From assembly GCA_038325105.1 (NCBI GenBank), contig JBBQIR010000005.1, positions 1 through 55,252 on the forward strand: a DNA stretch of 55,252 nt, in the 5' to 3' direction. The position numbers and the translations under genes were made by a program. This DNA comes from WSXY01 sp038325105 (GTDB lineage Bacteria > Actinomycetota > Coriobacteriia > Anaerosomatales > Anaerosomataceae). Below the pieces are notes generated by a model that was given only the letters and a program-made list of their open reading frames with translations, was not told the origin of the DNA and did not search any database. This document shows positions 16,703 to 25,945 of the stretch, in pieces; position 1 is the first letter of the stretch, and each line of letters opens with the position of its first letter.

Positions 16703-17895
16703 CAGTTATCACCTCCACCGAATCTGATGCGCGGATCCAGGAACGCGTAGCTGATGTCCACCAAGAGGTTCATGAACATAACCGCGAACAGGATGATAGT
16801 TACGCCTCCGTACACGATCGGGAAGTCGCGCCCGACAATGGAACGGAAGATCGTGTAGCCGACACCGGGCCAGTTGAAGACGGACTCCGTTAGAATGGCG
16901 CCCGATAGCATTGCGCCAAAGTCGAGTCCGATGAATGTCACAACGGGGATGAGGGCATTCTTCATCGCATGCCCCCAGAGTACCTTCCGGGCAGACAGGC
17001 CCTTGGCGTACGCCGTACGGATGTAGTCCTGACCGGTCACTTCCAGCAGCTGGCTACGCATGATTCGCGCCGCATACGCCGTGGAGACCGACGCCAGTGT
17101 GATTGAAGGCAGAATCAGATACACCCAGTCGGCGAACTCGCCGCTCGCACCTGTGGCGGGGAGATAGAATGCCCCGCCGGTCGCTTCCTTCATCCAGATG
17201 GCGAAGGTGTACTGAAGCATGATACCGAGCCAGAACACCGGCAGCGCGACGAGTATCGATGTCGAAAGCGTGACGAGTACGTCCCAGAATGAGTTCTTCT
17301 TGATCGCGGACACGATACCCGCGCCAACGCCGAAGATGATCTCCAGGATGATGGCCGAAAGCGCCAACTTCACCGTGTACGGGTACGTCTCGCCGAGAAT
17401 ATCGAGAACCTTGCGCCCATTGTAAATCGAGGTGCCAAGGTCCGGAGGGTCAAATTCAAGGGTGAGCCCACCAATCGCCCACCGTGCCGCTTCACCACGA
17501 GTGTAGGTCATGCCCTCTCGCGGACTGATGGTTGCAACGCCTTTCGGCGGGACTTCACTCGCGATGCTCGGAATGACGAGAGCCACGGTACCGGTCTGCT
17601 TGAGTGCGCCCTTGGGGAGATTGGGGTCAACCTCAGGGGTCGTGCCGTCGTAGTAGACGACGTGCACCGGCGAGAGCGCGGACAAGTAGTCGACGTACTG
17701 CGCGTACCAGGGTCGATCGAGTCCGAGGTTCTTCAGCAGTCGGGCCTTCGTAGCCGGATCGATTGCCTTCTCTCCCATTTTGAGCTGAATAGGGTCAGCC
17801 CCGGGGAGGTAGTTCGCCGTGAGAAACAGCAGCAGCGTTACGCCCAGAAACACAGGGATGAACTGGAGCACGCGTCGCGTGATGTACTGGAACAT
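16702..17895 (-). CDS. oppB: Oligopeptide ABC transporter permease OppB
   Basis: A 397-residue permease beginning MFQYITRRVLQFIPVFLGVTLL, the typical OppB first helix. The protein is longer than the usual 300-330 residues because of an insert of roughly 80 residues after helix 1 (between about residues 70 and 160) that should face outside. The C-terminal half carries the transport domain and the EAA loop (GLSARKVLWGHAMKNALIP). It is preceded by a large hairpin that separates it from oppA. Confidence 0.94.
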   Translation of the reverse strand: MFQYITRRVLQFIPVFLGVTLLLFLTANYLPGADPIQLKMGEKAIDPATKARLLKNLGLDRPWYAQYVDYLSALSPVHVVYYDGTTPEVDPNLPKGALKQTGTVALVIPSIASEVPPKGVATISPREGMTYTRGEAARWAIGGLTLEFDPPDLGTSIYNGRKVLDILGETYPYTVKLALSAIILEIIFGVGAGIVSAIKKNSFWDVLVTLSTSILVALPVFWLGIMLQYTFAIWMKEATGGAFYLPATGASGEFADWVYLILPSITLASVSTAYAARIMRSQLLEVTGQDYIRTAYAKGLSARKVLWGHAMKNALIPVVTFIGLDFGAMLSGAILTESVFNWPGVGYTIFRSIVGRDFPIVYGGVTIILFAVMFMNLLVDISYAFLDPRIRFGGGDN

Positions 17896-17927
17896 AGGGA
17901 GCCTTCGCGTCGGGTGTCACCCACAAA

Positions 17928-17964
17928 GGGTGGCAGGACGATCCCATGGGACGTCCTGCCACCC
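17928..17964 (-). repeat. Large intercistronic hairpin between oppA and oppB
   Basis: GGGTGGCAGGACG (17928-17940) pairs perfectly with CGTCCTGCCACCC (17952-17964), and the enclosed 11 bases contain a further TCCC/GGGA pair, giving about 17 base pairs with one bulged base. It sits in the 99-base gap between oppA and oppB. Such hairpins commonly cause partial termination or protect the upstream message, giving more binding protein than permease. No U-run follows it. Confidence 0.8.
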
Positions 17965-17994
17965 CCGAAGTGACGTACGGTCGTTCAGTCAGTA

Positions 17995-19710
17995 CTACTC
18001 GGCGGCGGGCGCGTCGATCCAGACCTTGGTGAAGTCGCCCAGACCCTGGGCATCCCACACGAAGTCGTGGATTCGGCTCGAGCCAACACGTGTGTGCTTA
18101 TAGAACATCAGCGGGGAGACAGGCACCTGTGCCTGAATCGACTTGTTGATGGCCTGGTAAGCAGAGATACGCGCGGCGTCATCGGTGACCGTGCGGGCTT
18201 CATCAAGAGCCTTGTCGACCGCAGGATCAACCATCTTCGACTTGTTGTCGCCGGACTTCGACTGGAAGAGCGGATAGAGGAAGTTGTCGGTGATCGGGTA
18301 GTCAGCGATCCAGCCGAGACGCGCAACCTGGAACTTGCCAGCGTCGAGCGACTTCAGGTAGACCGGGAAGTCAGCGGAATCGAAGACAGACTCGATACCG
18401 ATGGCCTTCAGGTCAGACTGGACGATCTCCATGATCTTCTCGTGACCTGCCCCGCTGTTGAACGATAGTTTGATGGTCCCGAGACCCTCGCCGCCGGGGA
18501 ATCCAGCCTCGGCAAGTGCTGCCTTGGCGGCCTCGACGTCATACTTCGCAAACTCCCACGCGCCCTTTTCATAGCCCGCGATACCCGGAGGCAGAATGTT
18601 GTCCGCCGGCTCACGCGTACCCTCAAAGACGGTGTCGCAGATCGCCTGGCGGTTGATGGCCAGGGAGATCGCTTTGCGGAGGTTCAGGTTGGAGAGGTCC
18701 TTGTCCGCCATGTTGAAGATCATGTAGTACGTGGCGTTCTCGGCACCCAGCACAACCTGGGTCTTGGGGTTGACGGTGTAGCCGTCAACGGACACGCCGT
18801 ACTTGTCCTGGGCGATCTTGATCTTGCCCTCACCGATCGGTGCGAAGTCGAGGTTTCCGGCTTCGAACTCGGTGTAGGCAGCTTCAGTGTCCTTGAAGAT
18901 CTTGAAGTCGACACCGTCGATGTACGGCTTCTCGCCGATGTAGTTCTCGTTGGCGACGACCTTGACGTACTGACCGTGCTTCCACGGCTCAGCCATCTTG
19001 AACGGACCGTTGCCTACCGGGAAGTCGCCGAAGGGAACCTTGGCGCCGTTGTAGTCGACGCCACCCTCAACGAGCGCCTGGGGAACCGGCGCCAGTGCGG
19101 GGTGAGCAACGACAAACGCGAAGTCAGCGAACGCCTGCGACAGCGTGACCTCAAGGGTCATGTCGTCGACGGCCTTGAGTCCGCTCATCTCGGTGGCCTT
19201 GCCACCAACAACATCGTCGTAGCCCTTGACGAAGGCCAGGTGGTACCCGATGACCGACGCGTCGACCTTGTTGGTCAGCGTGTTGACGGTGTTCGGGTTG
19301 ACGATGCGGTTCCAGGCGTAGACGAAGTCCTTTGCAGCGACGGGGGTACCGTCAGAGAACTTCGCGCCGGCCTTCAGCTTGAACGTGAACACGGTCGCGT
19401 CGGCATTGGGCTCCCACGACTCTGCAGCCGCGCCCATGAGCTTCGACGGATCGAGCGGGTCAACACGAGTCAGGCTGTCGAAGAGCGACTGCTCAACCTC
19501 GGTGCCTTCGGACTCCTGCGTGTTGTACGGATCGATGTACGCCGGCTCACCAATGTAAAACGACATCGTTCCACCCTTGACGACATCACCGGAACCGGTG
19601 CCGTCGCCGTCGGTGGTCGTCTTGGGCTTACAACCGGTAACTCCGGCCATTGACACCAAGAGAACCAGTGCCAGGGCCAATGCCATGCTTACACGAAATC
19701 GCTTAGACAA
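17995..19710 (-). CDS. oppA: Oligopeptide-binding lipoprotein OppA
   Basis: A 571-residue extracellular solute-binding protein family 5. A lipoprotein signal peptide ends in VTGC, making Cys27 the lipidated residue. The family core follows (EPAYIDPYNTQESEGTEV, then the ligand-binding lobe and the IARLGWIADYPI segment). It captures peptides at the outer membrane face of the cytoplasmic membrane and hands them to OppBC. The start is TTG 19710, seven bases after GGGAGG. It is the first gene of the oppABCDF operon and is split from oppB by a strong hairpin. Confidence 0.95.
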   Translation of the reverse strand: MSKRFRVSMALALALVLLVSMAGVTGCKPKTTTDGDGTGSGDVVKGGTMSFYIGEPAYIDPYNTQESEGTEVEQSLFDSLTRVDPLDPSKLMGAAAESWEPNADATVFTFKLKAGAKFSDGTPVAAKDFVYAWNRIVNPNTVNTLTNKVDASVIGYHLAFVKGYDDVVGGKATEMSGLKAVDDMTLEVTLSQAFADFAFVVAHPALAPVPQALVEGGVDYNGAKVPFGDFPVGNGPFKMAEPWKHGQYVKVVANENYIGEKPYIDGVDFKIFKDTEAAYTEFEAGNLDFAPIGEGKIKIAQDKYGVSVDGYTVNPKTQVVLGAENATYYMIFNMADKDLSNLNLRKAISLAINRQAICDTVFEGTREPADNILPPGIAGYEKGAWEFAKYDVEAAKAALAEAGFPGGEGLGTIKLSFNSGAGHEKIMEIVQSDLKAIGIESVFDSADFPVYLKSLDAGKFQVARLGWIADYPITDNFLYPLFQSKSGDNKSKMVDPAVDKALDEARTVTDDAARISAYQAINKSIQAQVPVSPLMFYKHTRVGSSRIHDFVWDAQGLGDFTKVWIDAPAAE

Positions 19711-19982
19711 CTTTCAGCCTCCCTCCGGAACACGTACGTTCTTCAGTCGCACACTGTTGGCCAATCAGCGATCGCGCCTTCTCCATCCCTCCCTTGCGAT
19801 CGAACCCGAATTGGCGGGCCATGGTTCGTGAGTAAGGGCACTATCGACAGACACAGAACGAACGTCTAATACTCCCGCTGTTTGCATCGAAAGGCAAGCG
19901 CGGGAGCATGTGCTCCAGGCATCGGGAACAGCAATGCCCGCCTGTCGGCGGGCATTGCGTGACGCGTATGCTCCCCGAACCG
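19711..19982. other. Intergenic region between secG and oppA
   Basis: This 272-base gap holds the secG terminator hairpin (19931-19958), a second weaker inverted repeat CTCCCGC/GCGGGAG at 19885-19919, and what must be the oppA control region. I could not pick a confident -35/-10 pair for oppA. No open frame in it looks like a gene. Confidence 0.6.
19931..19958 (-). terminator. Hairpin terminator after secG
   Basis: GCAATGCCCGCC, TGTC, GGCGGGCATTGC: a perfect 12-bp stem with a 4-base loop, 24 bases past the secG stop. On the minus strand the stem is followed by TGTTCCC, only weakly U-rich. It closes the gap-to-secG gene run and separates it from the opp operon. Confidence 0.8.
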
Positions 19983-20228
19983 CTAGACGCCGGGGCGATA
20001 GATGACCATGAGAGTGAGCGCCGAGAGCGCGTAGCCAACAGCGAAAACGATCGTGATACGATCGAGGTTCTTCTCGATGATGCCGGTACCAGTGGGGCTT
20101 GAGGGCATCGCACCGCCGAGCATGGACGACACGCCGGTTCCTTTACCTGAATGCAGAAGAACGAATAGAATCAGGCCAATCGCGCATATTACGTGAATAG
20201 CAATGACAATGTATGCGACTACGTCCAC
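19983..20228 (-). CDS. secG: Protein translocase subunit SecG
   Basis: An 81-residue membrane protein with two hydrophobic helices separated by the polar loop HSGKGTGVSSMLGGA, the SecG signature. It assists SecYE in protein export. GTG 20228 follows AAGGAG by five bases; the frame is open to 20249, but that start has no ribosome site. It has its own near-consensus promoter at the 3' end of gpmI. Confidence 0.95.
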   Translation of the reverse strand: MDVVAYIVIAIHVICAIGLILFVLLHSGKGTGVSSMLGGAMPSSPTGTGIIEKNLDRITIVFAVGYALSALTLMVIYRPGV

Positions 20229-20297
20229 TGGAACTCCTTGTTTGAGCACCCCGCCGTCCGAAGACCAGGCGGAATCTGATGGTCTCTAAGCCGTCTG

Positions 20298-20326
20298 AGT
20301 ATAGCGACATGAGGCCGCGTACTCAA
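20298..20326 (-). promoter_or_regulatory. secG promoter
   Basis: On the minus strand TTGAGT (20326-20321), 17 bases, TATACT (20303-20298). This is a good vegetative promoter directly abutting the gpmI stop codon, about 70 bases upstream of the secG start. It shows that secG can be transcribed independently of the glycolytic genes. Confidence 0.75.
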
Positions 20327-21856
20327 CTAGCGAAGCAAGAGACTCTCTCCGGTCCATTCATTCGGGGCGTCAACGCCGAGCAGGTCAAGTACGGTGGGTG
20401 CGACGTCTGCGAGGATTCCCCCTCCCCGCAAGTGCGCTCCCTCGAGGCCTACCAGAATGAAGGGCACCTTGTCGGTCGTATGCGCGGTAAACGGGCTGCC
20501 GTCTTCCTCGGCCATGCGCTCGGCGTTGCCGTGGTCCGCCGTGATCAGTACCGCACCACCCCGGGCGACCATGGCTTCCACGACCGCTCCGACGCCCGCG
20601 TCGACCGCCTCAACCGCGCTAATCGCCGCCGGAAGCACCCCGGTGTGCCCCACCATATCGCAGTTCGCGTAGTTGACGACGTAGAAGTCGGCGCGCCTCG
20701 CCCCGATTGCCTCGACGAGCAGTCGGGTCACTTCCGGCTCGCTCATCTCCGGCTGGAGATCGTAGGTGGCCACTCTCGGGCTCGGTACGAGAACTCGCTC
20801 CTCTCCAGACTTGGGCGGTTCTGCACCGCCGTTGAAGAAGAAGGTGACGTGCGCGTATTTCTCGGTCTCCGCGATATGCAGCTGGTGCAACCCGGCGTCG
20901 GCGAGCACGTCGGCGAGAACACAGCAGGGAAGGTCCTTCGGGAACGCCACTGCGGCAGGAATCGTGGGGTCGTACTCGGTCAGGCACACAAAGCGGACTG
21001 CGGGGAAGACGCTTCGCTTGAACCCATCGAACGCGGGATCGACGAAAGCACGGGTGATCTCCCGCGCACGGTCGGGCCGGAAGTTGAAGAAGATGACGGT
21101 ATCGCCATCGGCGACGCCGATTCCCTGCGTGCTGCCGGCATCTGCGATGACGCACGGCACGACGAACTCGTCGTTGACTTCGATGCCATAGGAGGCACGA
21201 ACGGCTCTGGTCGCTGAGTCTGAGCGCGGAGCGTCCCCGGCCACGATGGCCGCCCACGCCTTCTCGACGCGCTCCCAGCGCTTGTCGCGGTCCATCGCGT
21301 AGTAGCGCCCCGAAACGGTAGCAATTCGTCCTACGCCGATGTCGCCGAGCACACCCTCGAGCTTCTCGAGGAAACTGAGCCCGCTCTTTGGTGGCACATC
21401 GCGTCCGTCGAGGAACGCATGGATACGCACATCACGAGCTCCGCGAGCGGCGGCCATCCTGACGAGCGCGTACAAGTGATCCTCGTGGCTATGCACCCCG
21501 CCATCGGACACGAGGCCCATCAGGTGAACGGCGGAGCCACTGGTCACTGCGGCGTCGATCGCCTCACGCAGTACCTTGTTCTCGAAGAGCGTTCCGTCCT
21601 CAATAGCGGCGCATAGCCGCGTGAGTTCCTGATAGACGACACGACCCGCGCCCATATTCAGGTGACCGACTTCCGAGTTGCCCATCTGACCCACAGGTAG
21701 ACCGACGGCGAGGCCGGATGCCTCGAGCGACGTCCAGGGACAGCTCGCGAACAGGCGGTCCAGGTTCGGCGTTGCCGCGAGCGCTACGGCGTTCTCGGGT
21801 CCGGCGGGTGCCAGCCCGAACCCGTCCATGATGACGAGCGCGACGGGACGCGCCAC
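20327..21856 (-). CDS. gpmI: 2,3-bisphosphoglycerate-independent phosphoglycerate mutase
   Basis: Interconverts 3- and 2-phosphoglycerate with two Mn/Zn ions. The 509-residue protein has the alkaline-phosphatase-superfamily metal motifs VIMDGFG at the start and ITADHGNAERM near the end, and the phospho-acceptor region MGNSEVGHLNMGAGR. The start is GTG 21856, which overlaps no gene and lies one base after the tpiA stop; the same frame stays open to 22213 inside tpiA, but that extension is not homologous. It is the last enzyme of the gap-pgk-tpiA-gpmI run. Confidence 0.96.
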   Translation of the reverse strand: MARPVALVIMDGFGLAPAGPENAVALAATPNLDRLFASCPWTSLEASGLAVGLPVGQMGNSEVGHLNMGAGRVVYQELTRLCAAIEDGTLFENKVLREAIDAAVTSGSAVHLMGLVSDGGVHSHEDHLYALVRMAAARGARDVRIHAFLDGRDVPPKSGLSFLEKLEGVLGDIGVGRIATVSGRYYAMDRDKRWERVEKAWAAIVAGDAPRSDSATRAVRASYGIEVNDEFVVPCVIADAGSTQGIGVADGDTVIFFNFRPDRAREITRAFVDPAFDGFKRSVFPAVRFVCLTEYDPTIPAAVAFPKDLPCCVLADVLADAGLHQLHIAETEKYAHVTFFFNGGAEPPKSGEERVLVPSPRVATYDLQPEMSEPEVTRLLVEAIGARRADFYVVNYANCDMVGHTGVLPAAISAVEAVDAGVGAVVEAMVARGGAVLITADHGNAERMAEEDGSPFTAHTTDKVPFILVGLEGAHLRGGGILADVAPTVLDLLGVDAPNEWTGESLLLR

Positions 21857-21857
21857 G

Positions 21858-22625
21858 CTACAGCGCCGCCCTGACGATTCCCGCAAACGAGTCGGCCTTG
21901 AGCGCGGCGCCACCGACGAGCGCGCCGTCGATGTCCGGCTCAGCGAAGAACATCTTCGCGTTCTCGGGCTTGACGGAGCCCCCGTAGAGGACCCGCGCCT
22001 GCATCGCGGCGGTGGGACCGTACAGAGCGCCGACGGTCGCGCGGATCGAGCGAGCGACGTCATTCGCGCTCTCCGGCGTCGGTGTTCGACCCGTGCCGAT
22101 CGCCCAGATGGGCTCGTACGCGACGACGAGACATACCGCCTCCTCGGCCGTAAGTCCTGCGGCGCCAGCCATGACCTGCGCGCGAATGTGGCTGTCCGTT
22201 TCGAGCGCATCACGCGTCGCGAGTGTCTCTCCGCAGCACATGATCGGGGTCATGCCGGCGGCGAAGACCGCGTGCACCTTCTTGTTGACAGTCTCGTCGG
22301 TCTCACCGAAGAACTCGCGCCGCTCGGAGTGGCCGATGATGACGTGCGTGCAGCGGAGCTCGGTCAGCATCCGCGCCGAAATCGCGCCGGTGTACGCGCC
22401 CTCGGCCTCCCAGAACATGTCCTGGGCGCCAAGGCCTATCGTGACGTGATCGAGCTCGATGACGGTGGAGGCGGCCTTCAGTCCGGTGAATGGCGGACAA
22501 ACGACTACCTCGACCTCATCGAGAACCTCGCCCAACTCCTCAGTAATGTCCTGAACGAGAACCGCGCCCTCGCCTGAAGTCGTGAACATCTTCCAGTTGC
22601 CAGCAACCATCATGCGCCGATCCAT
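21858..22625 (-). CDS. tpiA: Triosephosphate isomerase
   Basis: A 255-residue TIM-barrel enzyme interconverting dihydroxyacetone phosphate and glyceraldehyde 3-phosphate. AGNWKM carries the substrate Lys, IIGHSERR the electrophilic His and AYEPIWAIGTG the catalytic Glu with the mobile loop. The phosphate-binding LYGGSV and ALVGGAAL loops are intact. It lies 23 bases after pgk and one base before gpmI, so the three are cotranscribed. Confidence 0.97.
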   Translation of the reverse strand: MDRRMMVAGNWKMFTTSGEGAVLVQDITEELGEVLDEVEVVVCPPFTGLKAASTVIELDHVTIGLGAQDMFWEAEGAYTGAISARMLTELRCTHVIIGHSERREFFGETDETVNKKVHAVFAAGMTPIMCCGETLATRDALETDSHIRAQVMAGAAGLTAEEAVCLVVAYEPIWAIGTGRTPTPESANDVARSIRATVGALYGPTAAMQARVLYGGSVKPENAKMFFAEPDIDGALVGGAALKADSFAGIVRAAL

Positions 22626-22648
22626 GGTCTCCCCTTTCCGGGACGCCG

Positions 22649-23842
22649 TCAGGCGTCCTTGTCAGCGAGCGCTTCTACACCGGGCAGCGACGTTCCCTCA
22701 AGCAGCTTCATGGAGGCACCACCACCGGTAGAAACGAACGTCACCCGCTCCTCGAGATCGAACTTCTTGAGCGCGGCGACGGAGTCCCCGCCGCCGATGA
22801 TAGAAACCGCACGGTTGTTGCGCGCCACCGCCACGGCGACCTCGCGCGTACCCGTCTCGAAAGGCGACATCTCGAACACACCCATCGGGCCGTTCCAGAA
22901 GATAGTGCGGGCCGTCGCGATCGACCCGCGGTAGAGCTCGGTCGTTGTCGGCCCGATATCGAGTCCCATCATGCTTGCCGGAATCTCTTCACGGCCGACG
23001 ATCTGCGTATCGGCATCCTCGACGATCTGGTCCGCGACGACGAAGTCCACCGGCAGCACGATCTCGACACCACACTCGAGCGCCCGGTCGAGCATCTTGC
23101 CAGCAGCCTCGATCCACTCGGTCTCGACGAGGGACTTGCCGACATCGACTCCTTTGGCAACGAGGAACGTGAAGCACATGCCCCCGCCGATGAGCAGCGT
23201 GTCGACGCAGTCGAGCATGCGGTCGATGACGCCGATCTTATCCGAAACCTTCGACCCGCCGAGAATCGCCACGAACGGACGCTCGGGATTGGTGAGCATC
23301 GCCGTGAGCGTCTCAACCTCGCGCGCGAGAAGCAGGCCGGCTACGGCCGGAAGGTACTGGGCAACACCTGCTGTCGAGGCGTGTGTGCGGTGGGCCGCTC
23401 CGAACGCATCGTTCACGAAGATGTCGGCGAGCGATGCGAGCGCCTTCGCAAACTCCGGGTCGTTCGTCTTCTCGCCGGGGTGGAAGCGCACGTTCTCGAG
23501 CATGATGATCTCGCCGTCGACCATGCGATCGACCGCCTCGTGCGCCTCGGCCCCGACGATGTCATCCACGAACACGACGTTGCGGCCGAGAAGGCGCTGC
23601 AGCACGCGACGAACGGGCCGAAGACTGTACTGCGGGTCCCGCTCCCCTTTCGGGCGGCCGAGGTGACTCATGACGATCACACGCGCGCCGTGATCCACGA
23701 GATATCGCAGCGTCGGAAGTGACGCGCGCACCCGTGTGTCGTCGGTCACGGTACCCTCAGTCAGCGGAACATTGAAATCCACGCGAACGAGCACCCGCTT
23801 GCCGCGGACGTCGACATCTTTGACGGTCTTCTTGGAGAACAT
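22649..23842 (-). CDS. pgk: Phosphoglycerate kinase
   Basis: A 397-residue two-lobed kinase that makes ATP from 1,3-bisphosphoglycerate. VRVDFNVPL and SHLGRPKG bind the substrate; GGSKVSDKI, NGPMGVFE and the C-terminal GGGDSVAALKKF with STGGGASMKLLEG form the nucleotide site. ATG 23842 follows GGAGGGG closely. A terminator-like hairpin separates it from gap, so its level may be set by read-through. Confidence 0.97.
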   Translation of the reverse strand: MFSKKTVKDVDVRGKRVLVRVDFNVPLTEGTVTDDTRVRASLPTLRYLVDHGARVIVMSHLGRPKGERDPQYSLRPVRRVLQRLLGRNVVFVDDIVGAEAHEAVDRMVDGEIIMLENVRFHPGEKTNDPEFAKALASLADIFVNDAFGAAHRTHASTAGVAQYLPAVAGLLLAREVETLTAMLTNPERPFVAILGGSKVSDKIGVIDRMLDCVDTLLIGGGMCFTFLVAKGVDVGKSLVETEWIEAAGKMLDRALECGVEIVLPVDFVVADQIVEDADTQIVGREEIPASMMGLDIGPTTTELYRGSIATARTIFWNGPMGVFEMSPFETGTREVAVAVARNNRAVSIIGGGDSVAALKKFDLEERVTFVSTGGGASMKLLEGTSLPGVEALADKDA

Positions 23843-23878
23843 CGCCCCTCCGTACTCGTATGCGATCAGAAAACGAAC

Positions 23879-23902
23879 GGCGGGCGCGTTTCCGCACCCG
23901 CC
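23879..23902 (-). terminator. Hairpin with GAAA tetraloop between gap and pgk
   Basis: On the minus strand GGCGGGTGCG, GAAA, CGCGCCCGCC forms a 10-bp stem with one G-U pair and a stable GNRA tetraloop, followed by GTTCGTTTTC. It lies 16 bases past the gap stop in the 75-base gap before pgk. It looks like an intrinsic (perhaps partial) terminator that would make gap mRNA more abundant than pgk-tpiA-gpmI. Confidence 0.75.
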
Positions 23903-23917
23903 GCCTCGGCGATCCCT

Positions 23918-24919
23918 CTAGGAGACCAGGTGAATCAGGTCGACAACGCGGTTGCTGTAGCCCCACTCGTTGTCGTACCAGGAAACGCACTTCACGAACG
24001 TGCCCTCCCCGCCCATCACCATCGTCTGGAGTGAGTCGAAGACCGAGCTCGCCGGGTTACCGACCACGTCGATGGAGACGATCGGGTCCTCGCAGTACTC
24101 GAGGATGCCCTTCATCGGACCCTCGGCGGCGGCCTTCATTGCAGCGTTAATAGCGTCCTTGGTGACCGCCGTCTCGAGTTCCGCGACAAGGTCCACGACC
24201 GAACCATCGGGCGTGGGAACGCGCATCGACATGCCATCGAGCTTGCCCTTCATCTCGGGGAGCACGAGGCCGATGGCCTTCGCTGCTCCGGTCGACGTCG
24301 GGATGATCGAGACGGCGGCGGCGCGCGAGCGACGGAGGTCCTTGTGCGGCGCGTCGAGGATGTTCTGGTCGTTCGTGTAGCTGTGAATCGTGTTCATGAA
24401 GCCATGCTTGAGACCGAAGCTGTCGAGCAGCACCTTGGCGAACGGCGCGAGGCAGTTTGTGGTGCACGATGCGTTGCTGATGATGTTGTGCGACGCGGGG
24501 TCGTAGTCGCCATCGTTGACGCCCATGACGATCGTGATGTCCTCATTTGTCGCGGGCGCCGAGATGATGACCTTCTTGGCGCCAGCCGCGATGTGCGCCT
24601 TCGCCTTCTCACCGTCGGTGAAGAAACCCGTGGACTCGACGACGATGTCCACACCAAGGGCGGCCCACGGCAGTGCCGCCGGGTCGCGCTCCGAGAGGAC
24701 CTTCACGAAGCGACCGTCGACGGAGAAACCCTCGCCCTCGGCAACGACCTTCTCGCCGAAACGACCGTGGTTGGAGTCGTACTTGAGCAGGTGAGCGAGT
24801 GTCGCAGCACTCGTCAGGTCGTTGACCGCAACGACCTCGACGTTCGGATCGCCCTCGCACGCGCGGAAGACCAGGCGCCCGATGCGACCAAATCCGTTGA
24901 TTCCGACTTTGACTGTCAC
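23918..24919 (-). CDS. gap: Glyceraldehyde-3-phosphate dehydrogenase, type I
   Basis: A 333-residue NAD-dependent enzyme. The Rossmann start VGINGFGRIGR, the catalytic Cys in SNASCTTNCLAP and the substrate loop are intact, as is the C-terminal SWYDNEWGYSNRVVDL. The residue after the second strand of the Rossmann fold lies in NDL, giving Asp as usual for NAD. GTG 24919 is preceded by GAGGAGGGG. It is 102 bases after whiA and is followed by a hairpin, so it may be expressed above the other glycolytic genes. Confidence 0.97.
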   Translation of the reverse strand: MTVKVGINGFGRIGRLVFRACEGDPNVEVVAVNDLTSAATLAHLLKYDSNHGRFGEKVVAEGEGFSVDGRFVKVLSERDPAALPWAALGVDIVVESTGFFTDGEKAKAHIAAGAKKVIISAPATNEDITIVMGVNDGDYDPASHNIISNASCTTNCLAPFAKVLLDSFGLKHGFMNTIHSYTNDQNILDAPHKDLRRSRAAAVSIIPTSTGAAKAIGLVLPEMKGKLDGMSMRVPTPDGSVVDLVAELETAVTKDAINAAMKAAAEGPMKGILEYCEDPIVSIDVVGNPASSVFDSLQTMVMGGEGTFVKCVSWYDNEWGYSNRVVDLIHLVS

Positions 24920-25021
24920 GAGTGAACCCCTCCTCGAACCCCGAACGGACAGAACACCGGGCCGCGTAGGGCCACGGCAGAATAGTAGCCGAAACAGAGC
25001 AGTAACAGCACCCCCAGGACC

Positions 25022-25945
25022 TTACCCAGCGGCAAGTTCCTCAAGACGCCTGATGCGGTGGTACACCGCGGACTTGCTGAGCGGGGGCTCGGCCAGCTCC
25101 CCTAGCTCCCTCAAGCTCGCGTCCGGATTCTCGAGCCGGAGTGCCGCCAGTTCCCGAAGTGCGGGCGGCAGCGCCTCAAGCCCCCTCGTCTCAGCAAGGT
25201 GCCGGATGGCCGCAATCTGGGACATAGCCGCCTCGGCACTCTTCTGGAGATTGGCGGTTTCCGCGTTGACGAGACGGTTCACATCGTTGCGAACACCTTT
25301 GATGACACGCACGTCCTCCGTGCGCAAGAGCGCGTGGTGTGCGCCGACCAGTGCCAGGAACGTCACGATCGGCTCGGCGCCTTTGAGGTAGACGGCGTAC
25401 GTGCCACGGCGCTGGGTGATGCGGGCATGCATGTCGAAGCGCGCCATGATCGTCGAGAGATCCTCGGCTATCTGCTCCGACTCCGCGGTGAGCTCGAAGT
25501 GGAAGTCTCCGTGCGGGTCGGCGACGAACCCACCACCGAGGAACGCGCCGCGTAGGTACGACACCGCGCAGCAGTCCTTCTTGACGAGCCAGCGCGGGAT
25601 GCCATGGCTTGGACTGAGCGAATCGTCGAGAATACCCAGGTCATGGAGCGCCTGCGCGAGCTTCGGCTGCGCAGGCACCGTGATGAGGTAGTTGTTCGAC
25701 TTGTGCAGCACCGATCGCCTGACCGTGAGCTCCGTCGACAGGTCGTAGAGGCTGTGGAGCAGCTTGATGGCCTTGCGGGCGACCGGAGCGGTTTCCGTGG
25801 CGATCTCGAGCCTGAAGCGCTCGTTGCCGGTGAAATGCAGCGTGCCCTCGACGCGGACGAGCGCCGACAACTCCGCACGCGGGCAGCAGCTGCGCTTCGG
25901 AGCGACCCGGGAAAGCTCGTCTTTGACCTCAGCAGTGAACGACAC
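25022..25945 (-). CDS. whiA: Regulator WhiA (LAGLIDADG-like domain and HTH)
   Basis: A 307-residue member of the WhiA/DUF199 family found across Gram-positives: N-terminal degenerate LAGLIDADG homing-endonuclease-like domain (with CCAVSYLRGAFLGGGFVADP) and a C-terminal helix-turn-helix (LRELGELAEPPLSKSAVYHRIRRL). In sporulating actinomycetes it works with WhiB in division control; elsewhere its role is broader. GTG 25945 directly follows the yvcK stop, with GGAGG nine bases upstream. The rapZ-yvcK-whiA order is conserved in Gram-positives. Confidence 0.96.
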   Translation of the reverse strand: MSFTAEVKDELSRVAPKRSCCPRAELSALVRVEGTLHFTGNERFRLEIATETAPVARKAIKLLHSLYDLSTELTVRRSVLHKSNNYLITVPAQPKLAQALHDLGILDDSLSPSHGIPRWLVKKDCCAVSYLRGAFLGGGFVADPHGDFHFELTAESEQIAEDLSTIMARFDMHARITQRRGTYAVYLKGAEPIVTFLALVGAHHALLRTEDVRVIKGVRNDVNRLVNAETANLQKSAEAAMSQIAAIRHLAETRGLEALPPALRELAALRLENPDASLRELGELAEPPLSKSAVYHRIRRLEELAAG

